Of a stretch of 64,000 bases of DNA, positions 18,230 through 25,997 are shown piece after piece. Location: contig NZ_CABSIF010000007.1 of NCBI RefSeq assembly GCF_902477725.1, positions 1-64,000 of the forward strand. The letters run 5' to 3'. The notes under the pieces are model-generated. The model saw only the letters and a list, made by a program, of their open reading frames with translations, was not told the DNA's origin and ran no database searches. This DNA is from an uncultured Desulfovibrio sp. (GTDB lineage: Bacteria > Desulfobacterota > Desulfovibrionia > Desulfovibrionales > Desulfovibrionaceae). Positions within the stretch are counted from its first letter, which is position 1. Each line of letters begins with the position of its first letter. Made by a program: the position numbers and the translations under genes.

Positions 18230-18536
18230 GTCATAACCTCGATAAAAGTAAGACAATGAGGCTACGCCCTTTGCCCCTGGCTGGCAAGCCGGAGCCGGGT
18301 CTTGGTTCCAAGCACGGCGGATGGCGGGAGTTCGGCTGATTCCCGTCTGGCATGAGGCAAGCAGAAGCAATGGAGAAGGCAATGCGGGGTGTTTCGGTTG
18401 CAGCCATCCATCCTCGAAGCGAAATTTGCCTGCCTTCGTGAGAAGGGGCGCGGGGCAGACTCCACGAAGGCAGGCAAACTGTTATGGCTCTGTGCTGCAA
18501 ATATGAATCGTCAGCACCACGTTTTTTGTGAGATCT
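18230..18536. other. intergenic region between hpp and azlC
   Basis: This 307-bp gap separates two minus-strand genes. It contains the 16-bp perfect inverted repeat at 18425-18478 described separately and should hold the azlC promoter. Nothing else is recognisable. Confidence 0.6.
18425..18478. terminator. 16-bp perfect inverted repeat, possible terminator of hpp operon
   Basis: The arms at 18425-18440 and 18463-18478 are exact complements (TTTGCCTGCCTTCGTG and its reverse complement) around a 22-nt GC-rich loop. It lies downstream of the HPP gene. On the minus strand the stem ends in AAATTTCG, a weak tail for intrinsic termination. A protein- or RNA-binding element in the azlC leader is the alternative. 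Confidence 0.5.
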
Positions 18537-19082
18537 TTACCACCAGAACAGGGGATACCTCTTGCGGGCGGCGAGATTGTTGGCCGCATAGGCCAGGGCC
18601 AGCATGCAGATGGCCCCCGCTCCGCAGGGCAGGAGTACGTACCAGTAGCCAAGGCTGTGGATACCGGGGCCGCCGATGACGGCGATAAGGGCCGTTGCAC
18701 CCCCAGGAGGATGCAGGGTCTGCGTTGCGTGCATGAGGGCAATGGCTGTGGAAACAGCAAGGCCCGAGGCCAGCACCGGATTATCGCTGAACAGGAGCTG
18801 GCAGGTCACGCCCACAAGCGCGGAAAGCACGTGCCCGCCCACAAGATTGCGGGGCTGGGCCAGCGGGCTGTGGGGCGCGCCAAAGGCAAGCACGGCGGAC
18901 GCGCCGAACGAGCCGATAAGCAGGGGCAGATTCCACTCTTGCGAGCAGAGCTTTTCAAGCAGCGCAAGGCTGATTATGGACAGACAACTGCCTGCCCACG
19001 CCCAGAATATTTCATTCCAGTCGGCCCTGGGCGGGGCCATTGTGCCTGCCCGCAGGCGGCGCAAAACACGCATCATTGGCAT
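18537..19082 (-). CDS. HPP-family membrane protein
   Basis: A 181-residue integral membrane protein with about four to five hydrophobic segments and the HPP motif in the block TLHPPGGATALIAVIGG near residue 122. LLIGSFGASAVLAFGAPHSPLAQPRNL is the other conserved block. HPP proteins have been linked to nitrite transport in plastids and cyanobacteria; elsewhere their function is unknown. An ATG 9 bp inside (19073) is an alternative start. It lies 69 bp after the polyferredoxin gene, as the probable last gene of the Fur-boxed operon. Confidence 0.88.
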   Translation of the reverse strand: MPMMRVLRRLRAGTMAPPRADWNEIFWAWAGSCLSIISLALLEKLCSQEWNLPLLIGSFGASAVLAFGAPHSPLAQPRNLVGGHVLSALVGVTCQLLFSDNPVLASGLAVSTAIALMHATQTLHPPGGATALIAVIGGPGIHSLGYWYVLLPCGAGAICMLALAYAANNLAARKRYPLFWW

Positions 19083-19151
19083 CCTCGTTACTAGATGTTG
19101 TGAGAGTCGCGGTTGTGAAGCCGTGCTTCCCTGGTTGAATGGGCTGGCTGT

Positions 19152-20540
19152 CTATATCCGGGCCATGGCAAGAAAGGCCGCGTGCAGGGCGGCAAGCAGG
19201 GCAATAAGTGTTGGGCCTGCCCAGGCCTGCGTGCCGTGCATGCCGTAGCAGGTTATGGAGAGCGCCTTTTGCGGGCATACAGCTATACAGTCGCGGCACA
19301 GATTGCAGTCCGCATTGGGGCCTGATGTCGTCATGGGATCGCCCATGGCGTCCTGACGGCATACCCGCACGCAGGCCATGCAGCGGCGGCAGGGGCCTGT
19401 GCGGCGCACGCGCCAGGGGGTAATGCGCCCAATCCACTTTGCCAGCAGCCCCAAGGGGCAGAGGCCCCGGCAGTAGGCGGCGTATCCGGCTTTGCGGCTG
19501 ACCAGCAAGGATACCGGTACAGCCAGCAGTCCAAGCAATAGGCCGCAGGCAAGGGCCGCTTCCAGCGGCGCACCCGAAAAACGCAAGAGCAGGGGAACGG
19601 CAAGGGTCAGGCCCAGCATGGCGAGCCGCAGATATGGCAGCCACTTGGGCGCACGTCTGGGAATAGGCGGAGCAACATTACCGGAATCGGTGTTAGCGGA
19701 GCCGGAATTTTTTATCGCAGTCAATCCACGCGGGCCACCGGCGCAGGATTTTGCGGCGCTGGCATCCCACACGCCAAAGTAGCAAAGATGGCTGCACCAG
19801 GCTGCGCCAGCAATCAGGGTGGAAAAACCGAACAACCCCAGCATGAACCAGCCGCCGCCACGATAGAGGGGCGCAGCGGCGATCAGCCCCGGAACAGGCA
19901 GATGCAGTTGCCCGCTGAGAAGAAAGCGGCTTTCCAGAGCGAGCCCAAGGACAAGCTGGGCGAAAAAGACCAGTGAAAAAAGCCGCCACAGGCGCATTCT
20001 GACCTGCGGAACCTTTTTGCCGCTCAGCCATCCGGCTGCGCAGGCCGCCCAAATACCCGCCAGCGCAAGTTGCAGTGATCCCCATTGGGGGAAAAACCGT
20101 TCTATAACCAGCAGCTGCGGCATCATAAGCCAGACCGGCAGCAACAGACCAAGGCAAAGGAGCAGCGCGGCCAGTTGGGTGCGTGCGGTCGTGTCGCCTT
20201 TATGGTAGCGGTGTCGTGCGGATTCGCGCAGCAGGGGCAGGGCGGCAAGCGCCGTCAGCAGGGCTACGCTCAGCAGGATAACAGCCAGCCTGTGCCACGG
20301 TTCGCCCATGAACATGCGCATTTGTACAAACTGGGCCGCAGCCCATATCCAGCGGGCGGCCAGCAGGGGCAACACCAGCAGCAGGAGCAAACGCACCCAT
20401 GCGGCGCGGCCCCAGGCAAGCAGGGCCAGTGCAAGGCAGGCGGCAGCTAGACCGGGCTGTCCGCTGCGCCAGAAGTGCGCTCCGGCAGGCAGCAGGGCCA
20501 GAAAAGAAGGCAAGGGGATAAGGCGGGAAGCTCCGCGCAT
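19152..20540 (-). CDS. membrane-bound polyferredoxin (NapH/NosR-like)
   Basis: A 462-residue protein with about ten hydrophobic segments in the N-terminal 380 residues, CxxxCP-type Cys pairs on the cytoplasmic side (WCSHLCYFG, YCRGLCPLGLL), and two C-terminal 4Fe-4S motifs (CRRCMACVRVCRQDAM and CNLCRDCIAVCPQKAL). The Cys pairs plus ferredoxin clusters resemble NapH, NosR and related quinol- or flavin-linked electron carriers. It could move electrons across the membrane for the neighbouring flavoproteins; this is inference. The last residues form another hydrophobic segment. Confidence 0.82.
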   Translation of the reverse strand: MRGASRLIPLPSFLALLPAGAHFWRSGQPGLAAACLALALLAWGRAAWVRLLLLLVLPLLAARWIWAAAQFVQMRMFMGEPWHRLAVILLSVALLTALAALPLLRESARHRYHKGDTTARTQLAALLLCLGLLLPVWLMMPQLLVIERFFPQWGSLQLALAGIWAACAAGWLSGKKVPQVRMRLWRLFSLVFFAQLVLGLALESRFLLSGQLHLPVPGLIAAAPLYRGGGWFMLGLFGFSTLIAGAAWCSHLCYFGVWDASAAKSCAGGPRGLTAIKNSGSANTDSGNVAPPIPRRAPKWLPYLRLAMLGLTLAVPLLLRFSGAPLEAALACGLLLGLLAVPVSLLVSRKAGYAAYCRGLCPLGLLAKWIGRITPWRVRRTGPCRRCMACVRVCRQDAMGDPMTTSGPNADCNLCRDCIAVCPQKALSITCYGMHGTQAWAGPTLIALLAALHAAFLAMARI

Positions 20541-20607
20541 GTCAGACTTCCTTTACTTTCGGCATGTTATGGCGCTACTACGCGCCGCCGTGCATGGGGT
20601 GAGGCGT

Positions 20608-21060
20608 TTATTTGGGCAGTTTGCGCTTGCCCACCAGATCCACAATATCAATGCGTACCACGCCTGTGCGGGCAAGGGCCGCATCCGGCGTGGGCGTGGG
20701 GCAGAGGGCGGCGTAGCGCACTGCCAGGGCATCAAGGGCAAGGCCCTTTTCCGCCGGGTCATCCACAATCACGGCGCGGCCTGTGCCGCACAGCGATTTG
20801 TAATAGGTCGTGGATTTTTCCCTGTGGATGGTCACATCCGCGCACAAGGTAAAGGCCACATTGGGGTTGCGGCGGATGCAGTCCAGCTTGTGGCCTTCAA
20901 GGGCGCAGTGGATATAGATGCAGTTGCCCTGGCGCACAAAGTTGAGCGGAATCGCATAGGGAAATTCCCCGTCGTGCATGGCAAGGCAGAGGTCTTCAGC
21001 AGTGGAAAAAACTTCATCAAAAAATGCCGGGTCAAGGCATTCGCGGTTCTGTTTGCGCAT
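20608..21060 (-). CDS. Nim-like pyridoxamine-5'-phosphate-oxidase-fold flavoprotein
   Basis: A 150-residue split-barrel flavin-binding protein. The blocks LCLAMHDGEFPYAIPLNFVR, IYIHCALEGHKLDCIRRNPN and STTYYKSLCGTGRAVIVDD follow the NimA-type family, members of which reduce 5-nitroimidazoles; others bind heme. Its natural substrate is unknown. The start at 21060 has an AGGAG site and gives the normal N-terminus. It follows the flavodoxin-like gene by 31 bp. Confidence 0.85.
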   Translation of the reverse strand: MRKQNRECLDPAFFDEVFSTAEDLCLAMHDGEFPYAIPLNFVRQGNCIYIHCALEGHKLDCIRRNPNVAFTLCADVTIHREKSTTYYKSLCGTGRAVIVDDPAEKGLALDALAVRYAALCPTPTPDAALARTGVVRIDIVDLVGKRKLPK

Positions 21061-21091
21061 TTGCGGCTCCTGATGCTGGTCTGCTGGCTGG

Positions 21092-21673
21092 TTACAGCGA
21101 GGTATTGCTGCCGATGGGTTCCGGCATGGATAAAATGTCTGTGGCAAGGCAAGGGGTTTGCCGCACAGGGACATTGGCAGTGTATTTTTGCAGGCTGCGT
21201 TGCCAGTGTAGCCGCGCCGCCGTGAGATCTGTCGCGTCCGGGTGGCGCTCTGCCTCGCGCAGGCGGGCCAGACGCTCGGGGCTCAGGGGATGACCGCCCT
21301 TGCGCTGCGATGCGGCAACCACCTGCGGATTGACCCGGCCCTGGCACAAGAATCCATCAACTACCGTATTGCCGCCAGCCTGTAAAATTTCATGTGTTGC
21401 AGCCACGCAGCGGCGGGCGTGGTCTGAATGGGGCCATGCGCCCAGCGTGCCGAAAAAAAATACGTGCTTGCCGCGTACACGCTCCATGTAGCGCAGGGCG
21501 CGGGCATCTGGCAGGCCTTTGCGCACCCAGAAGCCCAGGGCCAGTATATCAAAGTCATCCGGCTCAGGGGCGATGCGCACGGGAAAGCAGGGCAGGCCCG
21601 AGGTGTCGGCCAGAGCCTCAGCCACTCTGCGGGTATTGCCCGTACAAGAAGAATAAACAATGCAAGCGTTCAT
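21092..21673 (-). CDS. flavodoxin-family protein
   Basis: A 193-residue protein with an N-terminal flavodoxin fold: YSSCTGNTRRVAEALAD is the FMN phosphate loop (SxTGNT), followed by LALGFWVRKGLPDA and KHVFFFGTLGAWPHS. The C-terminal 60 residues are an extension with no clear match. It is the first gene of the apparent operon with the Nim-like, polyferredoxin and HPP genes. A Fur-like palindrome lies 22-39 bp upstream of its ATG, so iron-controlled expression is plausible. Confidence 0.88.
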   Translation of the reverse strand: MNACIVYSSCTGNTRRVAEALADTSGLPCFPVRIAPEPDDFDILALGFWVRKGLPDARALRYMERVRGKHVFFFGTLGAWPHSDHARRCVAATHEILQAGGNTVVDGFLCQGRVNPQVVAASQRKGGHPLSPERLARLREAERHPDATDLTAARLHWQRSLQKYTANVPVRQTPCLATDILSMPEPIGSNTSL

Positions 21674-21694
21674 GCTGATCCTGGAAATTTGTTT

Positions 21695-21712
21695 TGAGAA
21701 TTTTCATTCTCA
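21695..21712. promoter_or_regulatory. Fur-like operator upstream of flavodoxin operon
   Basis: A perfect inverted repeat TGAGAAT-N4-ATTCTCA. Read on the minus strand it gives GAGAAT-GAAAAT followed by an inverted half-site, which matches the classical Fur box hexamers (GATAAT) at 10 of 12 positions. It sits just upstream of the minus-strand flavodoxin-like gene. PerR or another Fur-family protein could also bind it. Confidence 0.55.
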
Positions 21713-21841
21713 TCGCGTTTGGAGCGCTCTCTGGCGAGCGCGCACTCATAAAGGCGGTGCTGCCTGAGTGGCGGCATCTTCACTACATAACGGTCAAAGC
21801 TGCGCCTGCGGCCGACAGAGTGGTATCAAAATGAAATGAAT

Positions 21842-22528
21842 CTATGCTTCTGCCCTTTCGCGCAGGGCGTTGGCATCAAGCAGAATGATGCGGCGGCGAT
21901 CGCGGTCAATGAGACCGGCTGATGTCAGGGCACTGAGCTCCCGGCTCAAACTCTCGCGGCTTATCCCCATCTGTCGGGCAAGGGTTTCCTGGGTAACGCC
22001 CATGCTCAGGGTGGCACTTTTTTCCATTTTTGCACGGTGCAGCAGCCACGCCGCTACCCGGCCCGAAACGGAAATGCGACCCTGCGACCCCGCAATCTTG
22101 TTGATGAACAGGCGCTGGCGCAGGCTCATGGCCGCCAGCATGGCGACCCCCAGGGCCGCATCGTTGCGCAGGGCTTCAAGCAGTGCCTTGCGTTCCAGCC
22201 GCAAAACTACGCCGTTCTGCACGCCGATGGCCGTTGCGGGCAGGCCTTCTTCATAAAAAAGCACCCCTGCGTCCAGCATTCTGCCGCAACGCACAAGGTG
22301 CAGCACACATTCCTTGCCCTGAGCCGAGTGGCGGCACAGTTTGACCATGCCCGAGAGCAGCAGCATGGCATCGGCAGTGGCTTCGCCTTCGCGAAAAAGT
22401 GTCGTGCCCTGGCTGAATGGCTGCACACGGGCGTGCAGTGCCAGCTTTTGGCGTTCAGTATCCGACATGGCCGCAAAGGGGCCGGTTTGCAAGGCAGCAT
22501 GGATGGTTTGCAGGTCGCTGTTTTCCAT
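21842..22528 (-). CDS. Crp/Fnr-family transcription regulator
   Basis: A 228-residue regulator with an N-terminal cyclic-nucleotide-binding-type barrel (residues about 20-110), a dimer helix, and a C-terminal winged helix. The recognition helix reads SRESLSREL, with R191, E192 and R196 in the positions that contact TGTGA in CRP. The region matching the heme-binding Cys/His of CooA is absent (RMLDAGV), and there is no Fnr-type cysteine set, so the effector is unknown; an HcpR-like role is possible. A GGGGAGA site supports the start at 22528. A perfect TGTGA-N6-TCACA site lies 149 bp upstream. Confidence 0.9.
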   Translation of the reverse strand: MENSDLQTIHAALQTGPFAAMSDTERQKLALHARVQPFSQGTTLFREGEATADAMLLLSGMVKLCRHSAQGKECVLHLVRCGRMLDAGVLFYEEGLPATAIGVQNGVVLRLERKALLEALRNDAALGVAMLAAMSLRQRLFINKIAGSQGRISVSGRVAAWLLHRAKMEKSATLSMGVTQETLARQMGISRESLSRELSALTSAGLIDRDRRRIILLDANALRERAEA

Positions 22529-22676
22529 CTTGTCTCCCCTCAGACCGCAGCATGTGTGCGGGCGGTCTGGTATTGCAGTTTTGCTTACGTCTGAACGGAA
22601 CGCCTCAGTGCCATGGCTGACAGTAAGGCCTGTTGTCAGCAACACTGGCAATACACCAGAAATGCCCGGGATGTTC

Positions 22677-22692
22677 TGTGACCGAGATCACA
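22677..22692. promoter_or_regulatory. TGTGA-N6-TCACA Crp/HcpR-type operator
   Basis: A perfect palindrome TGTGA-CCGAGA-TCACA, the consensus for CRP and for the HcpR group of nitrosative-stress regulators in sulfate reducers. It lies upstream of the minus-strand Crp/Fnr gene, so autoregulation is the simplest reading. Confidence 0.65.
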
Positions 22693-22930
22693 AAAACTTG
22701 CAATTCAAAGCCGCATTTCAGGCTCAATCAAAGCAACATGCTGTATGTTAAGGTGATTTTGGAACAGGGGGCAAATGAAATGAATTAATTGCTCCGCAAG
22801 GACGTTCCCGAAAATCCTTGCCACGAAATGCGAGCAGGCAGGTTTTTGGCTGGTGTAAGCGAGCATTTCAAGTGCTAAAGGTTATAGAGGCTGCAATCTG
22901 CGGGAAATGTGCGGCCTTTGCATAAAGCGC

Positions 22931-22979
22931 AAAGCCTCGGCGCAGAAGCCGGAATATTCCGACTGCCGCGCCGAGGCCT
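22931..22979 (-). terminator. terminator candidate after cooF
   Basis: Exact 10-base arms GCCTCGGCGC (22934-22943) and GCGCCGAGGC (22968-22977) surround a 24-nt loop that itself holds a GGAATATTCC palindrome. On the minus strand the stem is followed by TTTGCGCTTT. It lies just past the cooF stop and should end the coo operon transcript. Confidence 0.65.
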
Positions 22980-23003
22980 GAATGTGCAGATTGGCAGAAG
23001 CGC

Positions 23004-23957
23004 TTACTTCTTGCCGCCCTTCTTGGTGCTCTTTTTGTTGCTCTTGGCAGGCTTGGAGGGCGCTGCCGGAGTAGCTTCGGGCTTGGTTTCAAGCGGTGTT
23101 GCCGCAGCTGCGGGTTCCGTTGCCGGAGCTTCCGCTACCGGAGCGGTATTGGCTTCGGCAGGGGCTTGCACAGGGACTTCCACAGGAGCCTCAGCCTTGG
23201 TTTCCTCGGCTTTGGGCGCGGCGGGAGTCTCTGCCTCAGGTGCCGGAGCCGCCGCTTCCGCCACAGGGGCGGCAGGGGCTTCAACCTTGGCTTCTTCAGC
23301 CTTGGTTTCCTCAGCCTTAGCTTCTTCAGGGGCGCGGCCAGCAGCGGTCACGGATGCACGGGGGCCAGGTTCGGCCACGGGAGCGGCGGGTTTTTCCGGC
23401 GCGCCTTCAATGGCGGGCTTCTTTTCCGGCGCAGGGGCTTCCACCACAGAGCCGTCTGCCAGCACCAGCGAAAGGGCGTGGGCCGGGCAGGCTTCCATGC
23501 AGGCGGTGATGCGCTTGCCGTTTTCCATGCGCCATGCGCGGCACATGTCGCAGCGCACGGCCACTTCGCGGCGGGCGCGCTGGGCCAGGGTTTCACCATC
23601 GTCGCCATCCACGGAGGGCATGCCGATGGTGTCAAGGGTGATGGTGCCGTAAGGGCATGCAGCGATGCACATCTTACAGGCAACGCAGTATTGTACGCGC
23701 ATGATGATGCGGCCATCGGCATCCTGCTGCAATGCGCCGGTGGGGCACACGTTGGCGCAGGGCGCGTGGTCGCACTGGTGGCAACGCACGGTGGTCTTGA
23801 AGCCTTCGGCCTTGACCACCTGTACGCGCGAAACCAGTTCGTCGCGGTGTTTCATGGCCTCTTTAAAGCTCATGCCGTGGTGGGCGGCAATGCAGGCCAC
23901 TTCACAGCGGCGGCAGGCGCGGCATTTGTCGGGTACGACCTGGATATGTTCAGTCAT
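23004..23957 (-). CDS. cooF: CooF-type polyferredoxin with long charged C-terminal tail
   Basis: CooF carries electrons to the Coo hydrogenase, in known systems from CO dehydrogenase. Residues 1-170 hold four cysteine motifs: CRACRRCEVAC, CHQCDHAPCANVCP, CVACKMCIAACP and CDMC...CMEACP. Residues from about 172 to 317 are a low-complexity tail of Ala, Pro, Glu and Lys with repeated EETKAEE-type units and a Lys-rich end (KSNKKSTKKGGKK). CooF homologues I know end soon after the Fe-S core, so the tail nearly doubles the protein. The start at 23957 overlaps the hypA stop by 8 bp. Confidence 0.9.
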   Translation of the reverse strand: MTEHIQVVPDKCRACRRCEVACIAAHHGMSFKEAMKHRDELVSRVQVVKAEGFKTTVRCHQCDHAPCANVCPTGALQQDADGRIIMRVQYCVACKMCIAACPYGTITLDTIGMPSVDGDDGETLAQRARREVAVRCDMCRAWRMENGKRITACMEACPAHALSLVLADGSVVEAPAPEKKPAIEGAPEKPAAPVAEPGPRASVTAAGRAPEEAKAEETKAEEAKVEAPAAPVAEAAAPAPEAETPAAPKAEETKAEAPVEVPVQAPAEANTAPVAEAPATEPAAAATPLETKPEATPAAPSKPAKSNKKSTKKGGKK

Positions 23958-24333
23958 GGTCCGTTTCCTCGGATGCAACGTGCAGGGCCATAAGCGTCAT
24001 CCCATGACCCCCGTTGAAGTGGATGTTTTCGCCGCCGCAACTGGGGCAGACGAAATGCCGTTGCGTCAGGCTGAATTCATGTCCGCACTGATTGCAGGTA
24101 CAGGCCAGGGGCGCGCAGGCAAGCGTAAGCTTTGCGCCCTCGGCAAGGGTTCCTTCCGCCAGCAGTTCAAAGCAGGCGGTGAGCGTTTGCGCTTCCACGC
24201 AGGCAAGCAGGCCCAGTTCGCACTGGAACTCCACGATACGGCTGACCGGAGATTCCGGGTGCGCCTTATTGTGGTCTTCCACAGCCTTGATGGCCATGTT
24301 CAGCAGTCCCTGAACCAGCGTTGCCTCATGCAT
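23950..24333 (-). CDS. hypA: hydrogenase nickel-insertion protein HypA
   Basis: HypA delivers nickel to [NiFe]-hydrogenase large subunits with HypB. The 127-residue protein begins MHE, whose His2 and N-terminus bind nickel, and has the zinc-binding pair CTCNQCGHEF and CPSCGG. It lies between cooH and cooF inside the hydrogenase operon, starting 26 bp after cooH and overlapping cooF, which points to a copy dedicated to this enzyme. Confidence 0.95.
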   Translation of the reverse strand: MHEATLVQGLLNMAIKAVEDHNKAHPESPVSRIVEFQCELGLLACVEAQTLTACFELLAEGTLAEGAKLTLACAPLACTCNQCGHEFSLTQRHFVCPSCGGENIHFNGGHGMTLMALHVASEETDHD

Positions 24334-24359
24334 GGATCAAACTCTCCGACCCTTCGCGC

Positions 24360-25442
24360 CTAGCGTTCGGTGCAGGAAACGCATGGGTCGATGCTGTTGG
24401 TTATCAGCGCCACATCGGCCACCTTGCAGTCACGCATCATGACGCCCAGAGCCTTCCAGTTCATGTAGGAAGGCACGCGCCATTTGAGGCGCGAGGGCAT
24501 ATCCGTGCCATTGGTGCGGATGTAGTAGAACACTTCGCCGCGCGGGGCTTCGGTGCGGGCGCAGGCCTCTGCCGTGCGGATCTGGCGCATGGGGGCGGTG
24601 ACTTCGCCCTCGGGCATCCTTTCGATGCATTGGCGGATGAGGCTGAACGATTCAAATATCTCGTGCAGCCGTACCATGGTGCGTGAGTTCACGCAGCAGC
24701 CGTGCTCAAGAACCGAGTTGAAGTTCAGCTTGCCGTAGGCGGCGTAGGGCGAATCCTTGCGCACGTCGATGGCAACGCCGGAACCGCGGGCCACGGGGCC
24801 AACCACGCCAAGGTGAACAGCGTCTTCCTTGGGCAGCAGGCCAAGGCCCTTGGTGCGGCCAAGAACCATGCCGTTGGTAGCGTAGATTTCGCGGATTTCA
24901 TCCACCTGCGGTTCAACCTTGGCAAGGGTCTTGAGCATGTAATCCAACAGATCGGGCGTGACATTGTATTTTACGCCGCCGATACAGTTGGCCGCCAGGT
25001 TCATGCGGTTGCCGTAAACGGTTTCCTTGAGGTCCTGCATCATTTCGCGCACTTCCATCACGTGCATGAACAGCGACTTGAAGCCGATGATATGCGCCTG
25101 AATGGCGGTGTTGAAGAGATGCGAGGCAATGCGCTTGATTTCTTCGGCCACCACGCGCAGGTAGCAGGCGCGCTCGGGAATGGTGATGCCGAGCACGTTT
25201 TCCACCACCATGCTGTAGGTGAAGGAGTGGCTGTTGGAGCACAACGAGCACACGCGTTCGGTAAGGGTGACGTTCTTGACGAGATTGCGCTGGGTAGCCA
25301 TGGCTTCCATGCCGCGGTGCACGTGACCGGAGGTCAGCTCCACGTGGCGAACCGTTTCACCCTCCACCGTGAGGTGGAAATATACCGGTTCCTCGAGGGC
25401 CACGTGTACGGGGCCCAGAGGCATGGTGAAGGTGTTACTCAT
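24360..25442 (-). CDS. cooH: Coo hydrogenase large subunit
   Basis: The [NiFe] catalytic subunit, related to NuoD. The two metal-binding motifs are present: RVCSLCSNSHS (L1) near residue 62 and DPCVSCTER (L2) as the final residues. The protein ends directly at the L2 motif, so there is no C-terminal peptide for a maturation protease to remove; this is known for CooH. The 360-residue start at 25442 has an AAGGAG site and overlaps the cooU stop by 8 bp. It forms the cytoplasmic arm with CooL, CooU and CooX. Confidence 0.97.
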   Translation of the reverse strand: MSNTFTMPLGPVHVALEEPVYFHLTVEGETVRHVELTSGHVHRGMEAMATQRNLVKNVTLTERVCSLCSNSHSFTYSMVVENVLGITIPERACYLRVVAEEIKRIASHLFNTAIQAHIIGFKSLFMHVMEVREMMQDLKETVYGNRMNLAANCIGGVKYNVTPDLLDYMLKTLAKVEPQVDEIREIYATNGMVLGRTKGLGLLPKEDAVHLGVVGPVARGSGVAIDVRKDSPYAAYGKLNFNSVLEHGCCVNSRTMVRLHEIFESFSLIRQCIERMPEGEVTAPMRQIRTAEACARTEAPRGEVFYYIRTNGTDMPSRLKWRVPSYMNWKALGVMMRDCKVADVALITNSIDPCVSCTER

Positions 25443-25974
25443 GGTTGCGCTCCTTGTCATTGAGAATGCGTTCCCAGAGGTCGGTGGTGCAGGCCCCGTT
25501 CATCATGATGGACAGGGGCACGGCCTCGTTGAGAATGCCTGCGTCAAGCTCTTCATCCAGAAACAGGCGCGTGGGATTGGGGTGGCCTGTAACCTGAATG
25601 CCGTAAAGTTCCATCATTTCCCGTTCGTGCCAGTCGGCATTGGCAAACAGGGGGGTAATGGAGGGCACGGTGGGCCATTCGCCGTTAAGGGTCACGGTCA
25701 TGTTGTAGACCACGCCGTCCAGCTCAAAGTGGTAGCAAACTTCCTGCATGGGTTCGCTGAGCTGGCGGCGGTTGTAAGCGGTGGTCATGCACAGACGCGC
25801 CTTGGCTTCGCTCATGATGGCGGCGGCATCCTGCAACATGCGGGGCGTACCCAGCCTGAACCAGTGAAAAGCGTTACCGAAGCTATCCGTGCTGTGGTGT
25901 ACGGCGTCGTCTTCGGTACACAGGGCTGAAAGCCCCTCGATGACTTTGGCGTTGCCGTTAATTGTCTCTTGCAT
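25435..25974 (-). CDS. cooU: Coo hydrogenase NuoC-like subunit
   Basis: A 179-residue homologue of the 30-kDa (NuoC) subunit of complex I, which connects the small and large hydrogenase subunits. The family signature is visible as ANADWHEREMMELYGIQVTGHPNPTRLFLDEE near residues 108-140. There are no cofactor motifs, as expected. It starts 23 bp after cooX and overlaps cooH. Confidence 0.93.
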   Translation of the reverse strand: MQETINGNAKVIEGLSALCTEDDAVHHSTDSFGNAFHWFRLGTPRMLQDAAAIMSEAKARLCMTTAYNRRQLSEPMQEVCYHFELDGVVYNMTVTLNGEWPTVPSITPLFANADWHEREMMELYGIQVTGHPNPTRLFLDEELDAGILNEAVPLSIMMNGACTTDLWERILNDKERNHE

Positions 25975-25997
25975 ATGTTCTCCGCGGGTATGAACCG

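Larger units (their letters stand above)
22529..23003. other. intergenic region between cooF and Crp/Fnr gene
   Basis: 475 bp without a supported gene. It contains the TGTGA-N6-TCACA operator (22677-22692) and the terminator-like hairpin after cooF (22931-22979). The stretch 22700-22920 is AT-richer and presumably holds the promoter of the regulator gene. Confidence 0.6.

Noticed and set aside
17800..18536. A T-box or other riboswitch controlling azlC
   Set aside because: The 16-bp inverted repeat is present, but I see no T-box consensus or antiterminator pair, and T-boxes are not expected in this group.
21842..22528. Identification of the Crp/Fnr protein as the CO sensor CooA
   Set aside because: Although it is near the coo operon, the Cys/His segment that binds heme in CooA is missing, and the nearby site is TGTGA-type rather than TGTCG-type.
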